A stretch of DNA of 64,000 bases from Spirochaetota bacterium (lineage in GTDB: Bacteria; Spirochaetota; UBA4802; JAGODF01), in assembly GCA_029974015.1 (NCBI GenBank), contig JARKUF010000017.1, positions 18,845-82,844 on the forward strand. The letters run 5' to 3'. The translations under genes and the position numbers were made by a program. Position 1 is the stretch's first letter. The number at the start of each line of letters is the position of its first letter. Under the pieces are notes generated by a model. That model saw only the letters and a list, made by a program, of their open reading frames with translations, was not told the origin of the DNA and did not search any database. Positions 34,948 to 44,078 of this stretch are shown piece by piece.

Positions 34948-35612
34948 TGAGTTCAAACAAGAAAAACCTCATATACAAGGGCCTGGCCATTGCTTTCAGC
35001 ATAATGTTCTTTTCCCTTCTTTTCGCCCAGATGATCTACAACAAAAGGGTAAACCTTCTCGATGAGGGAATCGACAATTTAAGGAACGAAATAAATGAGG
35101 ATAAGCTTTTTCTCGCCTTTTCCGACCAGTTCTCGAGCGATGTTAGCATCTGCAAAAGCATCGAGAAGTACATGGTCGGCCTGTCGAACAAGGTATTCCA
35201 GACCGGAAAACACATCGAAAGGGTGTACAAGGAAGACCAGGACCTGGAAAAGTTCAAAGCGATCCAGAAGGAATGGGTGTATCTCAATATAGAGCTATGG
35301 CTCAAATTGGTCAAATTCAACAAGGTGTGTCCTAAAAACAGGAGTTACATTCTGTATTTTTATCCCTACGACTGCAACGAATGCGCGCCGTATTCAAATA
35401 CCCTCAACAAGCTTAATACTCAGTACGGCGACGATCTGTGGCTTTTTTCTATTCCCGCCGAGATCGACGTAAAGATGGTGGGGACAATCAGGAATTATTT
35501 CGGGGTAAAGGACCTTCCCGCCGTGGTTGTCAACGGGAAACTACTGGAGGGTGACAACATCCCCCAACTCATAGAGAAAACGCTCCAGAAAGTCCACCTG
35601 CAGAAGAAATAA
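34947..35612 (+). CDS. Membrane-anchored thioredoxin-like protein
   Basis: 221 residues. One N-terminal membrane helix (YKGLAIAFSIMFFSLLFAQMI) is followed by a charged helical stretch (about 30-110) and a C-terminal thioredoxin fold: YILYFYPYDCNECAPYSN with a CxxC (C-N-E-C), and VKDLPAVVVNGKLLEG with the expected cis-Pro. The redox site probably faces the periplasm. Its start is inside the stop of the GT2 gene, so it is translationally coupled to a polysaccharide synthase. That pairing is unusual, and the link between disulfide chemistry and glycan synthesis is unexplained. Confidence 0.85.
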   Translation: MSSNKKNLIYKGLAIAFSIMFFSLLFAQMIYNKRVNLLDEGIDNLRNEINEDKLFLAFSDQFSSDVSICKSIEKYMVGLSNKVFQTGKHIERVYKEDQDLEKFKAIQKEWVYLNIELWLKLVKFNKVCPKNRSYILYFYPYDCNECAPYSNTLNKLNTQYGDDLWLFSIPAEIDVKMVGTIRNYFGVKDLPAVVVNGKLLEGDNIPQLIEKTLQKVHLQKK

Positions 35613-35621
35613 CGGCAGTTT

Positions 35622-36680
35622 TCAATCTCCGACGTCGAAGAGGCCCTTCTGGTCGTTCCTCTCGATCTTCAAATTGAACTCCAATCCCAGATGTTCATAG
35701 GCAAGACGGGTCGCCACGCGGCCCCTCGGTGTTCTTTTTAGGAGCCCCGCCTGGACGAGGAAAGGTTCGTAGAAATCTTCAAGGGTGTCTATCTCCTCAC
35801 CAACGGAGATGGCGATATTTTTCACGCCCACGGGCCCGCCATCAAATTTCTGGATGATGGTTAACATGATCGTACGGTCCATTTCATCAAGCCCAAGATT
35901 GTCGATGTCGAGTTTTTGAAGCGCGAACCGGGCGATATCGAGGTCGATCTTTTTCCCTCCCTGGACTACCGCAAAATCCGCCACGCGCTTAAGTAGCCTG
36001 TTGATTATTCTCGGTGTTCTCCTCGACCTCTCGGCGATTTCCCTCGCAGCCTCGGTCGTGATTTCCACATTGAGAATTCCGGCTGTCCTCACGGCGATTT
36101 CCTGTAAATCGCCTGTTTCGTAGTAATTGAGACGCAGGGGAATTCCAAACCTGTCGCGCAGGGCCGCCGTGAGCAGTCCCGTCCTCGTCGTTGCGCCGAT
36201 GAGCGTGAAGGGGGCCAGATTGATCTTAATCGATTTCGCCGCCATGCCCTGACCGATGATGATATCGATGGAAAGGTCCTCCATGGCCGGGTACAGTATC
36301 TCCTCCACTGCCGGGGAAAGGCGATGTATTTCATCGATGAATAGCACGTCGTTTTCCTCAAGGGCCGTAAGGATGGAGGCAAGATCTCCCGTCTTGTCAA
36401 TCACCGGCGCCGAGGTGGCCCTAATGTTCACACCGAGTTCGTTGGAGATGATGTGGGCGAGGGTGGTTTTTCCAAGGCCTGGAGGCCCTGCCAGGAGAAC
36501 GTGGTCGAGGGGCTTGGACCGCATTTTCGAAGACTGAATGAAGACGGTGAGGTTTTCTACTATTTTTCCCTGGCCTATGAATTCTGAAAGCCTTCTCGGG
36601 CGCAGGGATTTTTCAATATCATCCTCGCCGGTCTTTCGGGCGTCCACCAGTCTGGAAAGGTTTTCCGCGTCGGCAGTCAC
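35622..36680 (-). CDS. ruvB: Holliday junction branch migration DNA helicase RuvB
   Basis: AAA+ motor that, with RuvA, drives branch migration of Holliday junctions. 352 residues from a GTG at 36680 that overlaps the stop of the upstream EIIA gene (GTGA). [20 protein letters not shown], Walker [16 protein letters not shown], Walker [13 protein letters not shown], the [17 protein letters not shown] sensor/arginine-finger region and the C-terminal winged helix (RTPRGRVAT) are all present. An open frame continues 73 codons upstream across the EIIA gene but is not homologous. ruvA and ruvC are not nearby, so the RuvABC cluster is split. Confidence 0.97.
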   Translation of the reverse strand: MTADAENLSRLVDARKTGEDDIEKSLRPRRLSEFIGQGKIVENLTVFIQSSKMRSKPLDHVLLAGPPGLGKTTLAHIISNELGVNIRATSAPVIDKTGDLASILTALEENDVLFIDEIHRLSPAVEEILYPAMEDLSIDIIIGQGMAAKSIKINLAPFTLIGATTRTGLLTAALRDRFGIPLRLNYYETGDLQEIAVRTAGILNVEITTEAAREIAERSRRTPRIINRLLKRVADFAVVQGGKKIDLDIARFALQKLDIDNLGLDEMDRTIMLTIIQKFDGGPVGVKNIAISVGEEIDTLEDFYEPFLVQAGLLKRTPRGRVATRLAYEHLGLEFNLKIERNDQKGLFDVGD

Positions 36681-37150
36681 TTCTTCGCCGTCTCCTCGAA
36701 GGCCTTGATTGCCTTGAGTATCTGTGAGGCAGATTTCAGGGTGAAAAGTTCTTCCCGTAAGGGATCGTTGTTCATAAGTTTGGCGATGTTCGCCAGGGTT
36801 TTGATATGCTGGGTAAGCTTGTTTTTCGGTACGATGAGAAGGATGGCTATGCGTACGGGAAGGCCGTCCACTGAATCGAAATCGATGCCATCGCGGCACA
36901 TCGACATGATGATAACGATGTCGTTCACCAGGTCGGTGGAGCAGTGGGGTATCGCAACTCCTTTGCCAATTCCCGTGCTCATGGATTTTTCCCGCTCAAT
37001 CAGTGCGGATTTCAAGAATTCCCGGTCCTTCGAGTCGACTTCCCCGTTTCGAACAGCGAGTTCGAGCATTTCATTGATAAGCTCCCACCGGTTTTTTGAA
37101 CGGGGTTCGATGAGGATGTTTGCTTTCTTCAGGCTGTTTGTTAAAATCAT
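36677..37150 (-). CDS. PTS EIIA-Ntr-like phosphocarrier protein, second copy
   Basis: 157 residues, one EIIA domain. The phosphorylated His is in [16 protein letters not shown] (about residue 68), followed by [28 protein letters not shown]. It is the last-but-one gene of a reverse operon (TPR - LolA-like - EIIA - ruvB) and its stop overlaps ruvB's GTG. Like the copy at 24537-24986 it has no partner EIIB/EIIC here. The two copies differ widely in sequence, so they are old paralogues rather than a recent duplication. Regulation of nitrogen, potassium or stress functions is typical for PtsN, but nothing here shows which. Confidence 0.9.
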   Translation of the reverse strand: MILTNSLKKANILIEPRSKNRWELINEMLELAVRNGEVDSKDREFLKSALIEREKSMSTGIGKGVAIPHCSTDLVNDIVIIMSMCRDGIDFDSVDGLPVRIAILLIVPKNKLTQHIKTLANIAKLMNNDPLREELFTLKSASQILKAIKAFEETAKK

Positions 37151-37169
37151 AGATAGACCGGAAAAACCG

Positions 37170-38015
37170 TCAATGGATTCTGATAATCTCAGTATTCCTC
37201 GGGACGTCCAGTAAAAGGTCCTTTTGAGGGTTGATTTTATGGTTAAAATCGATATTTGTTATTTTCACGCTGATCCTGTCACCGGTCCCCAAAGAGATAA
37301 ATCGGATTGATTTATAGTAAAGAATATTACCGGACTTAACCGGATTTTCAAGGTAGAATTCCATCTTGTCCCTGGTTCCTCTGTGAAGCAGCATTATACC
37401 AATTGGGATATCGTCTTTGAGGGAGATTGTCTGGTACTGGTTTAAATTTTCAAGAATAATAAAATAGTCACCGCCTGAACCGATTTCCGGGCCAGTCTGT
37501 GCAATCCCTTGTTTCACAGTATAGCCCGCAATGAGGGGGATTTTGCCAATGGCAAGAGAACTGATAAACCTGTAATCCACCGGAACGTCGACATAACTTT
37601 TTAAGTCGATCAGGTCGGAGTTGTCAAGGTAGAGTTTCTTTTCTACCGGCATATAAAATTTCAGAGACCTGTCTTCCTGGAGCACCACGGTCATGGGACT
37701 TTTGAATACGCTGTCAATGAAGGTTATCCTGGTTTTTTTCATTGAAGCGCTGTGTACCATTTCACCCATCGTTTTAAATTTTTTGTTTTTTCCCACCCTG
37801 CCTTCAACGACGAATCCAGCCTTGAATGCCGACGGGGCCCTCTCGTTTATTTTATCGATTTTTTTAATGAGGCTTTTTATCTTGTCACCCCCCACGTCTT
37901 TCTTGTCCCTGTCTCCCGCTACGGAGCGACCGGCACAGGATACCGCTATGGCGAGACAGGCCAGGAAAGAGGCGGTTATACCGGCGGTTGTTTTTAGAAT
38001 GGTGATTTTTCTCAT
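37170..38015 (-). CDS. Lipoprotein of the LolA/LolB or DUF4292 type
   Basis: 281 residues with a lipoprotein signal ending AIAVSC (Cys near 27). The mature part is a single beta-sheet barrel-like domain: strands AGFVVEGRVGKNKKFKTMGEM, TRITFIDSVFKSPMTVVLQEDRSLKFYMP, KKLYLDNSDLIDLKSY, then a long antiparallel run ending IRFISLGTGDRISVKITNIDF. This is the layout of outer-membrane lipoprotein-sorting and DUF4292 proteins. Its ATG overlaps the stop of the upstream TPR gene (ATGA). It is probably periplasmic or outer-membrane bound, with a role in lipoprotein or lipid handling inferred from fold only. Confidence 0.8.
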   Translation of the reverse strand: MRKITILKTTAGITASFLACLAIAVSCAGRSVAGDRDKKDVGGDKIKSLIKKIDKINERAPSAFKAGFVVEGRVGKNKKFKTMGEMVHSASMKKTRITFIDSVFKSPMTVVLQEDRSLKFYMPVEKKLYLDNSDLIDLKSYVDVPVDYRFISSLAIGKIPLIAGYTVKQGIAQTGPEIGSGGDYFIILENLNQYQTISLKDDIPIGIMLLHRGTRDKMEFYLENPVKSGNILYYKSIRFISLGTGDRISVKITNIDFNHKINPQKDLLLDVPRNTEIIRIH

Positions 38016-39880
38016 TTAATTATTCCTCCGCCATGGGATTCGATTTTCCGCTGTAGTTCCGCTGATTTTTGCAGACGGTACGCTTTTTTCCAGTACATAA
38101 TCGCGTCGTCCTTGCTTCCGGTCATAAGATATGTATCCCCGATATGATCATATACTACGGGATCGGGGGCCCCTTCCCCGTCCAGCTTCCTTTCGGCTTC
38201 AAGGAGCTTTTCCAGGGCCTCCCGATAACGCCCCTGGCGGTAGTACGCCCAACCCAGGGAATCCAAATAGGCGCCGTTTCCGGGCTCAAGCTCAAGGGCT
38301 TTCTCCACGAGCTTTACCGACTCTTCAAGGTTCATATTCCTGTCGGCAAAAAGATATCCCAGATAGTTGTAGACCCTGGAATTGGCGGGGTTCAGTTGGA
38401 TGGCCCGTTTCAGGGAATCGATAGTCTGATGTATTTTGTTCTGTTTCTCCTGTACTGTGGCGAGGTAGAAGTAATAGAGATCGTCCTCCTTGAGGCGTAT
38501 GGCTTTTTTCATGTTGATTTCGGCCTGACGGTACTTTTCAGTATACGTGTAGGTCAGCCCTTTGAGGAAGTAGGACTGGGAAAAACCAGGTTCTAGTTTG
38601 ATGGCGTTATCGTAATACTTGATGGCTTCAGAGTAATTGTTTTTCTGAGAATAGAGGTATCCGATGTGTACCAGCACTTTGCTGTTTTCTTTGAGCTCAT
38701 TGGACTTGAGGTAATTGAGGACCGCCATATCGAACATTTCTTTCTCTTCGTATACTTTTCCAAGGTAGGTGTATATTTCAGGTATGCGGTCTTTAATCGC
38801 TAATACTTTCTGAAACATTCGAAGAGACTCATCATAGAGGCCGACATTGTGAAACAGGATGCCGGAAGTGAAATACTCCGCCAATGCCTTTTCCGATTCG
38901 TTTTTTCGATGGTAGGTATTCCCTAATGCGACATGGGGCGATATATATCTGGGATACTTCCTTATGATGAATTTCAACATTTCATAGTTCTCTTCGTCAC
39001 GGTGCTGCATCTCCATGAGGAGGGACCGCGCCAGCAGTCCCTCCGGGTCCATTTTTTCCGACGCTTTTCTTAGATGCGGCAGTGCCTTGAGATCGTCCCG
39101 CAGATAGTACACCCTCCCCAGGTACCCATGGATGCGGGGATCATCATCGAAATTCTCGAGATAGAATTCACAGTATTTTTGCACTTCGCCGATTCTGTGA
39201 TAATCCATCAATAAACCCGCGAGGATATTGTACGCTGAGCTGTTTGTTCGGTTGTTCTCCGCCACGGTTTTAAAATGGTTGATCGACTTCTCATGTTCCC
39301 CTTTACGGTAATAAATGTATCCGGCATAATAATGGGAATATTCCAGGAAATATTCCTCCACAGTCTGTTCCTTCGACAATTCGATTATTCGTTCGAAATG
39401 GTCCAGGGCCTTCTCCTGGTCCTTCAGCCTGGTGTAGTAAAGATTTCCCAGTGTGTAATGGGCGTTGACCTCGTCCGGGTATTTTTTTACCAGGGACTCA
39501 AGTATGCCCGTGGCCCCGCCATAATCCTTAAGCCGCATATATGCGTTGTAGGAAAGGTAATACGGCTTTTTAAAACTGTCGTCCTTTTCTATGGCAAGCC
39601 GGGCATACTTGTCGGCTTTCTCGAATTCGTTCTTGTAGAAATGACATCCCGCCATCTGGAAATATACGCGGTGCATTTCTTTTTTTGAACCGAGGGCTTT
39701 CTCGAAATACTCAAGTGCAGTGTCATATTCTTTTAGGGATTTGTGGTACAGACCCATACTGTAGTCGTACCAGTCCCCGGCAATGGAATGGGCCTCGCCC
39801 TCGGCGGGAAAGCTTGACTGGGCGAAAAGAACTGCCGCCGGGAACATGGTGAGTACGAGCGAAAGAAGTACAATTTTCAT
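38012..39880 (-). CDS. Exported protein with many TPR units
   Basis: 622 residues. Signal peptide MKIVLLSLVLTMFPAAVLFA, then at least twelve TPR-like pairs through nearly the whole chain, for example YDTALEYFEKALGSK, YSEAIKYYDNAIKLEPGFSQ, IDSLKRAIQLNPANSRVYNY and ESVKLVEKALELEPGNGAYL. It is probably a periplasmic scaffold for several partners. It is the first gene of the operon that includes the LolA-like lipoprotein, an EIIA protein and ruvB, and its promoter must lie in the repeat-filled gap to its right. Confidence 0.9.
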   Translation of the reverse strand: MKIVLLSLVLTMFPAAVLFAQSSFPAEGEAHSIAGDWYDYSMGLYHKSLKEYDTALEYFEKALGSKKEMHRVYFQMAGCHFYKNEFEKADKYARLAIEKDDSFKKPYYLSYNAYMRLKDYGGATGILESLVKKYPDEVNAHYTLGNLYYTRLKDQEKALDHFERIIELSKEQTVEEYFLEYSHYYAGYIYYRKGEHEKSINHFKTVAENNRTNSSAYNILAGLLMDYHRIGEVQKYCEFYLENFDDDPRIHGYLGRVYYLRDDLKALPHLRKASEKMDPEGLLARSLLMEMQHRDEENYEMLKFIIRKYPRYISPHVALGNTYHRKNESEKALAEYFTSGILFHNVGLYDESLRMFQKVLAIKDRIPEIYTYLGKVYEEKEMFDMAVLNYLKSNELKENSKVLVHIGYLYSQKNNYSEAIKYYDNAIKLEPGFSQSYFLKGLTYTYTEKYRQAEINMKKAIRLKEDDLYYFYLATVQEKQNKIHQTIDSLKRAIQLNPANSRVYNYLGYLFADRNMNLEESVKLVEKALELEPGNGAYLDSLGWAYYRQGRYREALEKLLEAERKLDGEGAPDPVVYDHIGDTYLMTGSKDDAIMYWKKAYRLQKSAELQRKIESHGGGIIK

Positions 39881-40005
39881 TAGGTGTATCCAGCAGGTCG
39901 GAAAAGTCTGCTATGTGCGCATCTTTTACCGTCTTTTTAAATATTTGGGCCGCCTCATGAGGGCGGACCACTTCTCCAAAGGCAAGTAATATATGGCAAC
40001 TTTTA

Positions 40006-40125
40006 AGGGCAGTCACAAAAACTTCGTTTTCCCGCCCGCCTTCTGCGGGCGGGAAAACCAAAGTCTTGATTATGACAGCAGTTATAATTTATGGGGCCTC
40101 GAAAAATATATTTTTTTGAGGTCTC
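40006..40125 (+). repeat. Dispersed palindromic element, copy 6 (H1 then H2)
   Basis: GGGCAGTCACAAAAACTTC, H1 GTTTTCCCGCCCGC / GCGGGCGGGAAAAC (about 40026-40057), then TATGACAGCAGTTATAATTTA and H2 GGGGCCTCGAAAAATA / TATTTTTTTGAGGTCTC. H2 is slightly worn at its outer end. Confidence 0.75.
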
Positions 40126-40170
40126 ACACGAGTATTTGTGACTGCCCTTAAATATTTAGAGGTACCCATA
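40126..40170 (+). repeat. Half copy of the dispersed element
   Basis: TTTGTGACTGCCCTTAAATA followed by TTTAGAGGTACCCAT: a left-end fragment without hairpins, directly behind copy 6. Confidence 0.5.
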
Positions 40171-40234
40171 TAATGATATCAGTAAATCGTCAATAATACA
40201 AATCAAATATGCAAACAACAACAAATAAAACTTC

Positions 40235-40358
40235 ATGGGGCCTTTAAAAATTGAATTTTTCAAGGCCCCATTTATTGTGACAACTGACAAGTTCAGGACT
40301 TAGGTTGTCCCGCCCGCCGAAGACGGGCGGGACAACCTAAGTCCTGTGACTACCCTTG
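40235..40358 (-). repeat. Dispersed palindromic element, copy 7 (H2 then H1)
   Basis: H2 TGGGGCCTTTAAAAATT / AATTTTTCAAGGCCCCA (40236-40270, near-perfect 15-bp stem), spacer TTATTGTGACAACTGACAAG, then H1 built from AGGACTTAGGTTGTCCCGCC / GGCGGGACAACCTAAGTCCT-like arms (about 40294-40344) around CCGAAGA. This is one of the best-preserved copies. Confidence 0.8.
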
Positions 40359-40529
40359 ATATGCACCATTTTCCCAATATCGAAAGCTTTCTTAAAGGGA
40401 AATGTCCTCCCGCGGATCGCTGTACCGTGCTTTATGGGGCAGGACTGTTAACCGTCACAGGGGCCTTGTTTCAAGGTCTTACACCGAAAACAAGTTGATT
40501 TTCATCCCGCCTTTTTTATACTATTCCAC

Positions 40530-41486
40530 ATGGGATTGGGGAAAACCATAGTGGTGAAACTGGCGTGTGTATTCATAATTGTAAAAAACCGCCTGATACG
40601 GACTTTTGCGAGAGTAAAGGGCTTTTTCTGCAATGATCTGCGCCAGGCTTTCAGGTATTTCGAATTACATAATGGCGAATTGTCCACATGCGCCATGGCT
40701 TTTTTTCTGTTGATATCGTTCATTCCCGTATCACTGGTCATTATATCCGCGATGAGTTTTTTTTACCCTTCGGAGAACCTTGCGGCAAGCTCCTACCTCA
40801 CCCAGATAAAAAACCTCCTCCCATCCATTCAGATGGACAGGTTCATAGCGAACATCGACCGCATCGTGTACCAGAAGCGTTATCTTGCGTTTTTCTGGGT
40901 GCCGTTCCTCTTCTGGTGGGGAAGCCTCGTTTTCGACATAGTGGAGCGGGCCCTGGAGTTCGCCTTCCGGATAGGTCAGGGGAGGAAATACTGGAAAGCC
41001 AAAATACGTCATTTCCTCATCATAATCGGCATCAGCCTCCTGGCCGTCATCCTTACCCTCTTTTCAAACGTAATTGCCATAATAAAAAACGAATTCATAT
41101 CCGAATTCATCGGGAAGAATCTGCAGGGGCTCACATTCTTCGGGGCAAATGTGGTCAAACTCATCCAGGCCCCATTCATACTGCCCGCTATCTTCACCCT
41201 TTCGGTAAACACCACCTTGATATTCCTTCTTTACAAGTTCGTGCCTCCCCGGAAGCTCGACAACATGTCGATGTTCAAAGGGGCCCTTTTTGCTTCACTA
41301 AGCTACGAGTTGATCAAGCTTTTGTTTTCGTATTACATAACCGAAATAAATGACTACACCTCGATATTCGGTTCCCTGAGCGTCGTGGTGATACTCATGA
41401 TCTGGATATGGTACACCTGCTTTCTTTTCGTCTTTGGGGCCGAGATGGCATGGGTATTTTACGAAAACAGGCAGAGACTCCACTGA
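40530..41486 (+). CDS. YihY/UPF0761-type inner membrane protein
   Basis: 318 residues with about six membrane helices. The family landmarks are visible: an N-terminal soluble part with ELSTCAMAFFLLISFIPVSL, a central LAFFWVPFLFWWGSLVFDI helix, a long hydrophobic hairpin (FLIIIGISLLAVILTLFSNVI), FTLSVNTTLIFLLYKFVPPRK, and the C-terminal YTSIFGSLSVVVILMIWIWYTC with FVFGAEMAWVFYE. Once called ribonuclease BN by mistake; its function is unknown, perhaps transport. The ATG at 40530 is used but no clear ribosome site precedes it. Confidence 0.9.
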   Translation: MGLGKTIVVKLACVFIIVKNRLIRTFARVKGFFCNDLRQAFRYFELHNGELSTCAMAFFLLISFIPVSLVIISAMSFFYPSENLAASSYLTQIKNLLPSIQMDRFIANIDRIVYQKRYLAFFWVPFLFWWGSLVFDIVERALEFAFRIGQGRKYWKAKIRHFLIIIGISLLAVILTLFSNVIAIIKNEFISEFIGKNLQGLTFFGANVVKLIQAPFILPAIFTLSVNTTLIFLLYKFVPPRKLDNMSMFKGALFASLSYELIKLLFSYYITEINDYTSIFGSLSVVVILMIWIWYTCFLFVFGAEMAWVFYENRQRLH

Positions 41487-41496
41487 GAAATGGGCC

Positions 41497-42294
41497 TCAT
41501 CGGGGGCGGAACGCCGTGAGCCGAAAATCAACGAGTATTGATTCCGCGTAATCCCTCACCCGGATCATTGAGCCGTATCCCGTGTGCCGGGCGAAGTTTT
41601 CGAGGATTTTTTTTCTCTGCTCTCCTTGAAGATACAGCTTGTCAAAAAGGAGGGGGAGCTCCCACTCCGCGTTTTTTTCCTGGAGGAGTTCGTCGACGAA
41701 ATCAATGATGGTGAAAAATACGAAGGCCCCTTCTTTAAGGAAAGAGTTCCTGTCCTTTTCTATTTCGAGGTCGGTTACCCCTTGCCTTTCTAAAAGAAGG
41801 ATATGGTCCTCAACTCTTTTGGGATTGCGTTTCCCCGTAGGCACAAACAGGTACGTAAGCTGTTCTTCGATTGTCAGGGCCTTACCCCGGTAGGGGCCTT
41901 TCCTGATGATGTAGGGGATGATGGGGTAAAGGTGCCGGGACAGTTCGACGCCTGCGCCAATAAAAAGAGGAAGTTCGAGGCCCGCCCTCGGATGAAAAGG
42001 AAGCTCGGGATATTTCCGGATACGGGCGATGTTCTCTTCTATGATGCGGTCTACTTTCCTGGTGAAATCATTTTTCCTCTTTTTCTTATCATATTGAGTG
42101 CGGATTTTTTCAAAATTAGTGATTTCAGCGAGAATAAATCCTTCGAGGTTCATTCTGTTTCGCACCGCCATAGAAAGTCTGTCGTTGAAGGCATTAATGT
42201 CGAACCAGCGCGGGCTGAATTTTTTCGCTGATTCAAGATACTTTCCGCGAAGTTTTTCTATGAGCACTTCAATTTCTTTTTGGGAAAGCGACAT
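41497..42294 (-). CDS. Hypothetical protein, helical and charged
   Basis: 265 residues from ATG 42294 (AGGAACC upstream); a longer frame to 42441 is dismissed. Rich in Lys, Glu and Arg (QKEIEVLIEKLRGKYLESAK, EKIRTQYDKKKRKNDF), with a middle part SRHLYPIIPYIIRKGPYRGK and a C-terminal FTIIDFVDELLQEKNAEWEL. No signal peptide or membrane segment, so cytosolic. I do not recognise a domain. It is convergent with the YihY gene, with ten bases between stops. Confidence 0.8.
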   Translation of the reverse strand: MSLSQKEIEVLIEKLRGKYLESAKKFSPRWFDINAFNDRLSMAVRNRMNLEGFILAEITNFEKIRTQYDKKKRKNDFTRKVDRIIEENIARIRKYPELPFHPRAGLELPLFIGAGVELSRHLYPIIPYIIRKGPYRGKALTIEEQLTYLFVPTGKRNPKRVEDHILLLERQGVTDLEIEKDRNSFLKEGAFVFFTIIDFVDELLQEKNAEWELPLLFDKLYLQGEQRKKILENFARHTGYGSMIRVRDYAESILVDFRLTAFRPR

Positions 42295-42465
42295 AATGGT
42301 TCCTATTATACACGGTATGTTGAACCAGTGTATGGGGCAGCCCTGATGGATGCGGCTCAGGAATGGCCTAAAATTTTGCAAAATAGCCGTGTGGGTTGGC
42401 CACCAATGGAGAAGAGAAGGACCGGGAGAGTAAAAAATCAAGAAATAATTGAAGGCAATCTATGA

Positions 42466-42576
42466 GGGTAACCTCAAAATTGTGTTTTTTAGGTTCCCAT
42501 TTATTGTAACTACAGATATAATCAGGACTAAGGCATTCCCACCCGCCTTTGACGGGCGGGAATATTAATTATCAGG
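42466..42576 (-). repeat. Dispersed palindromic element, copy 8 (H2 then H1)
   Basis: H2 GGGTAACCTCAAAATTG / TTTTTTAGGTTCCC (42466-42498), then TTATTGTAACTACAGATATAAT and an imperfect H1 ATTCCCACCCGCC / GACGGGCGGGAAT. The 42295-42718 gap contains this copy and the next one and nothing else recognisable. Confidence 0.65.
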
Positions 42577-42640
42577 TTTTAACCTGAAAATTGCTTGTAC
42601 AAAAAACATCAAATTCTTGTACCCTTTGCATGAGGCATAC

Positions 42641-42698
42641 TCAGAACAAGGGTATTTCCCGCCCGCCTTCGGCGGGCGGGAAAACCATCGTTCTAAGT
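42641..42698 (+). repeat. Dispersed palindromic element, copy 9 (H1 only)
   Basis: TATTTCCCGCCCGCC / GGCGGGCGGGAAAA around TTC, with outer arms AGAAC / GTTCT. It ends 20 bases before the purM start codon, so it lies in the purM leader. Confidence 0.7.
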
Positions 42699-42718
42699 TT
42701 AAATATTGTGAGGCAACC

Positions 42719-43753
42719 ATGGGCCTGACCTACAGGGACTCCGGCGTAGACATCGACAAAGGGAACAGCTTTGTAAGGAGAATTATTCCGGAAGTTAAAT
42801 CCACCTTCTCCCCAAGGGTGCTGACGGGTATCGGCGGCTTCGGGGCCCTCTTTTCCGGGGCCTTCCCCGGGCTTAAGGACCCCGTTCTGGTCTCCGGCAC
42901 CGATGGGGTCGGGACAAAGATACGTATCGCTCAGATGATGAAAGTCCACGACACTATTGGAATTGACGCCGTGGCCATGTGCGTGAACGACATCCTGACC
43001 TCCGGCGCTTCACCTCTTTTCTTTCTCGATTACCTGGCCTGCGGGAAGCTTGTGGAGGACGTCCTGGTCGATGTGGTCAGGGGTATTGCGGAAGGGTGCC
43101 GTCAGGCGGGCTGCAGCCTCGTGGGAGGGGAAACCGCCGAACATCCCGGCATCATGGCCGAGGAAGATTACGATATCGCCGGCTTTGCCGTGGGGGTAGT
43201 GGACAGGGAAAAGATCATCACCGGAGAGGCCATCGCCGCGGGAGATGTCGTAATAGGGCTTCCCTCTTCGGGGATCCATTCCAACGGGTTTTCCCTTGTG
43301 AGGAAACTTTTTTTCGACATGAAAAAATATACGGTGAATACGGTCATTGACGAACTGGGCGGGCCTCTGGGAAGGGCGCTTCTTGTTCCGACGAGGATTT
43401 ACTGCAAGAGCGTTTTGGAGTGCATAAACACCGTTGGAGGGATAAAGGGCCTGGTGCACATTACCGGGGGCGGGTTTTACGAAAACATTCCGCGTATCCT
43501 CCCCGGGAGTACGGCGGTTAAGATAGAAAAAAAATCATTCATCGTACCGCCGGTGTTCAGGGTTATGCAGAAGGAAGGAGCTATTGAAGATAGGGAGATG
43601 TTCACCACGTTCAATATGGGCATTGGCCTTATGCTCTTTTGTGACAGGAAAAACGCCGACGCGGTGATGCGTTCACTTTCCGGTTCCGGTGAAAGCCCGG
43701 CCGTCATAGGGGAAGTTTTGGAGAGCGGAGGAGAGAGGGTTTCGCTGGTTTAA
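42719..43753 (+). CDS. purM: Phosphoribosylformylglycinamidine cyclo-ligase
   Basis: AIR synthetase, fifth step of purine synthesis: closes the imidazole ring using ATP. 344 residues from ATG 42719. The longer frame from 42617 runs through a repeat hairpin and is rejected. Landmarks: TYRDSGVDIDKGNSFVRRI, VSGTDGVGTKIRIA, DTIGIDAVAMCVNDILTSGA, GGETAEHPGI, GLPSSGIHSNGFSLVRK, HITGGGFYENIPRIL. It is monocistronic, behind a repeat copy and ahead of a strong hairpin. Confidence 0.97.
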   Translation: MGLTYRDSGVDIDKGNSFVRRIIPEVKSTFSPRVLTGIGGFGALFSGAFPGLKDPVLVSGTDGVGTKIRIAQMMKVHDTIGIDAVAMCVNDILTSGASPLFFLDYLACGKLVEDVLVDVVRGIAEGCRQAGCSLVGGETAEHPGIMAEEDYDIAGFAVGVVDREKIITGEAIAAGDVVIGLPSSGIHSNGFSLVRKLFFDMKKYTVNTVIDELGGPLGRALLVPTRIYCKSVLECINTVGGIKGLVHITGGGFYENIPRILPGSTAVKIEKKSFIVPPVFRVMQKEGAIEDREMFTTFNMGIGLMLFCDRKNADAVMRSLSGSGESPAVIGEVLESGGERVSLV

Positions 43754-43794
43754 GGGGTGAAAATTCGGCTGTCCGCTGACTTTCTGCACTTGTA

Positions 43795-43876
43795 ACTGCT
43801 GGAAAATGAAGGAATCATGTTTTTCCGCCCGCCTTCGGCGGGCGGAAAAACATGATTCCTTTACTGCCCTTTTTTT
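43795..43876 (+). terminator. Repeat-derived terminator after purM (element copy 10)
   Basis: AAGGAATCATGTTTTTCCGC (first 20 bases of the left arm, 43809-43833) belongs to a perfect 25-bp inverted repeat ending at 43861, with only TTC as the loop. Flanks TGTAACTGCTGG and TTACTGCCC are those of the dispersed element. Seven Ts (43870-43876) follow within ten bases, so this copy could work as a Rho-independent terminator for purM. Confidence 0.65.
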
Positions 43877-44078
43877 ATTGACAAAATCGGCATTGTTACC
43901 GAAGAATAGTTTGTATGAACCCCGGGGCAATGAAATTTGCGCTGTTCTGGCGAGTGTCGTTCCAAACACCTTTATTTTCATCATCCGCGCAGTTTACCTC
44001 GCATTTCACATGAGCATGCATCCTAATAAAATGCAGGCGCTTTTTTTCATGATACTTTCTGTATAAGGAGACGTTCCA

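Larger units (their letters stand above)
39881..40529. other. Non-coding gap with repeat copies
   Basis: A 649-base divergent gap between the TPR operon and the YihY-type gene. It is dominated by two full copies and one half copy of the dispersed repeat. At 40381-40500 there is a repeat-free stretch with no recognisable gene or RNA. Confidence 0.6.

Noticed and set aside
36681..36899. N-terminal extension of RuvB
   Set aside because: It overlaps the EIIA gene in another frame; RuvB homology begins at the GTG at 36680.
40381..40500. tRNA-like stretch (GGACTGTTAACCGTC)
   Set aside because: The anticodon-like segment is suggestive of tRNA-Asn, but no T-arm, D-arm or acceptor stem can be formed.
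42617..42718. N-terminal extension of PurM
   Set aside because: It would translate a repeat hairpin; the family starts at the ATG at 42719.
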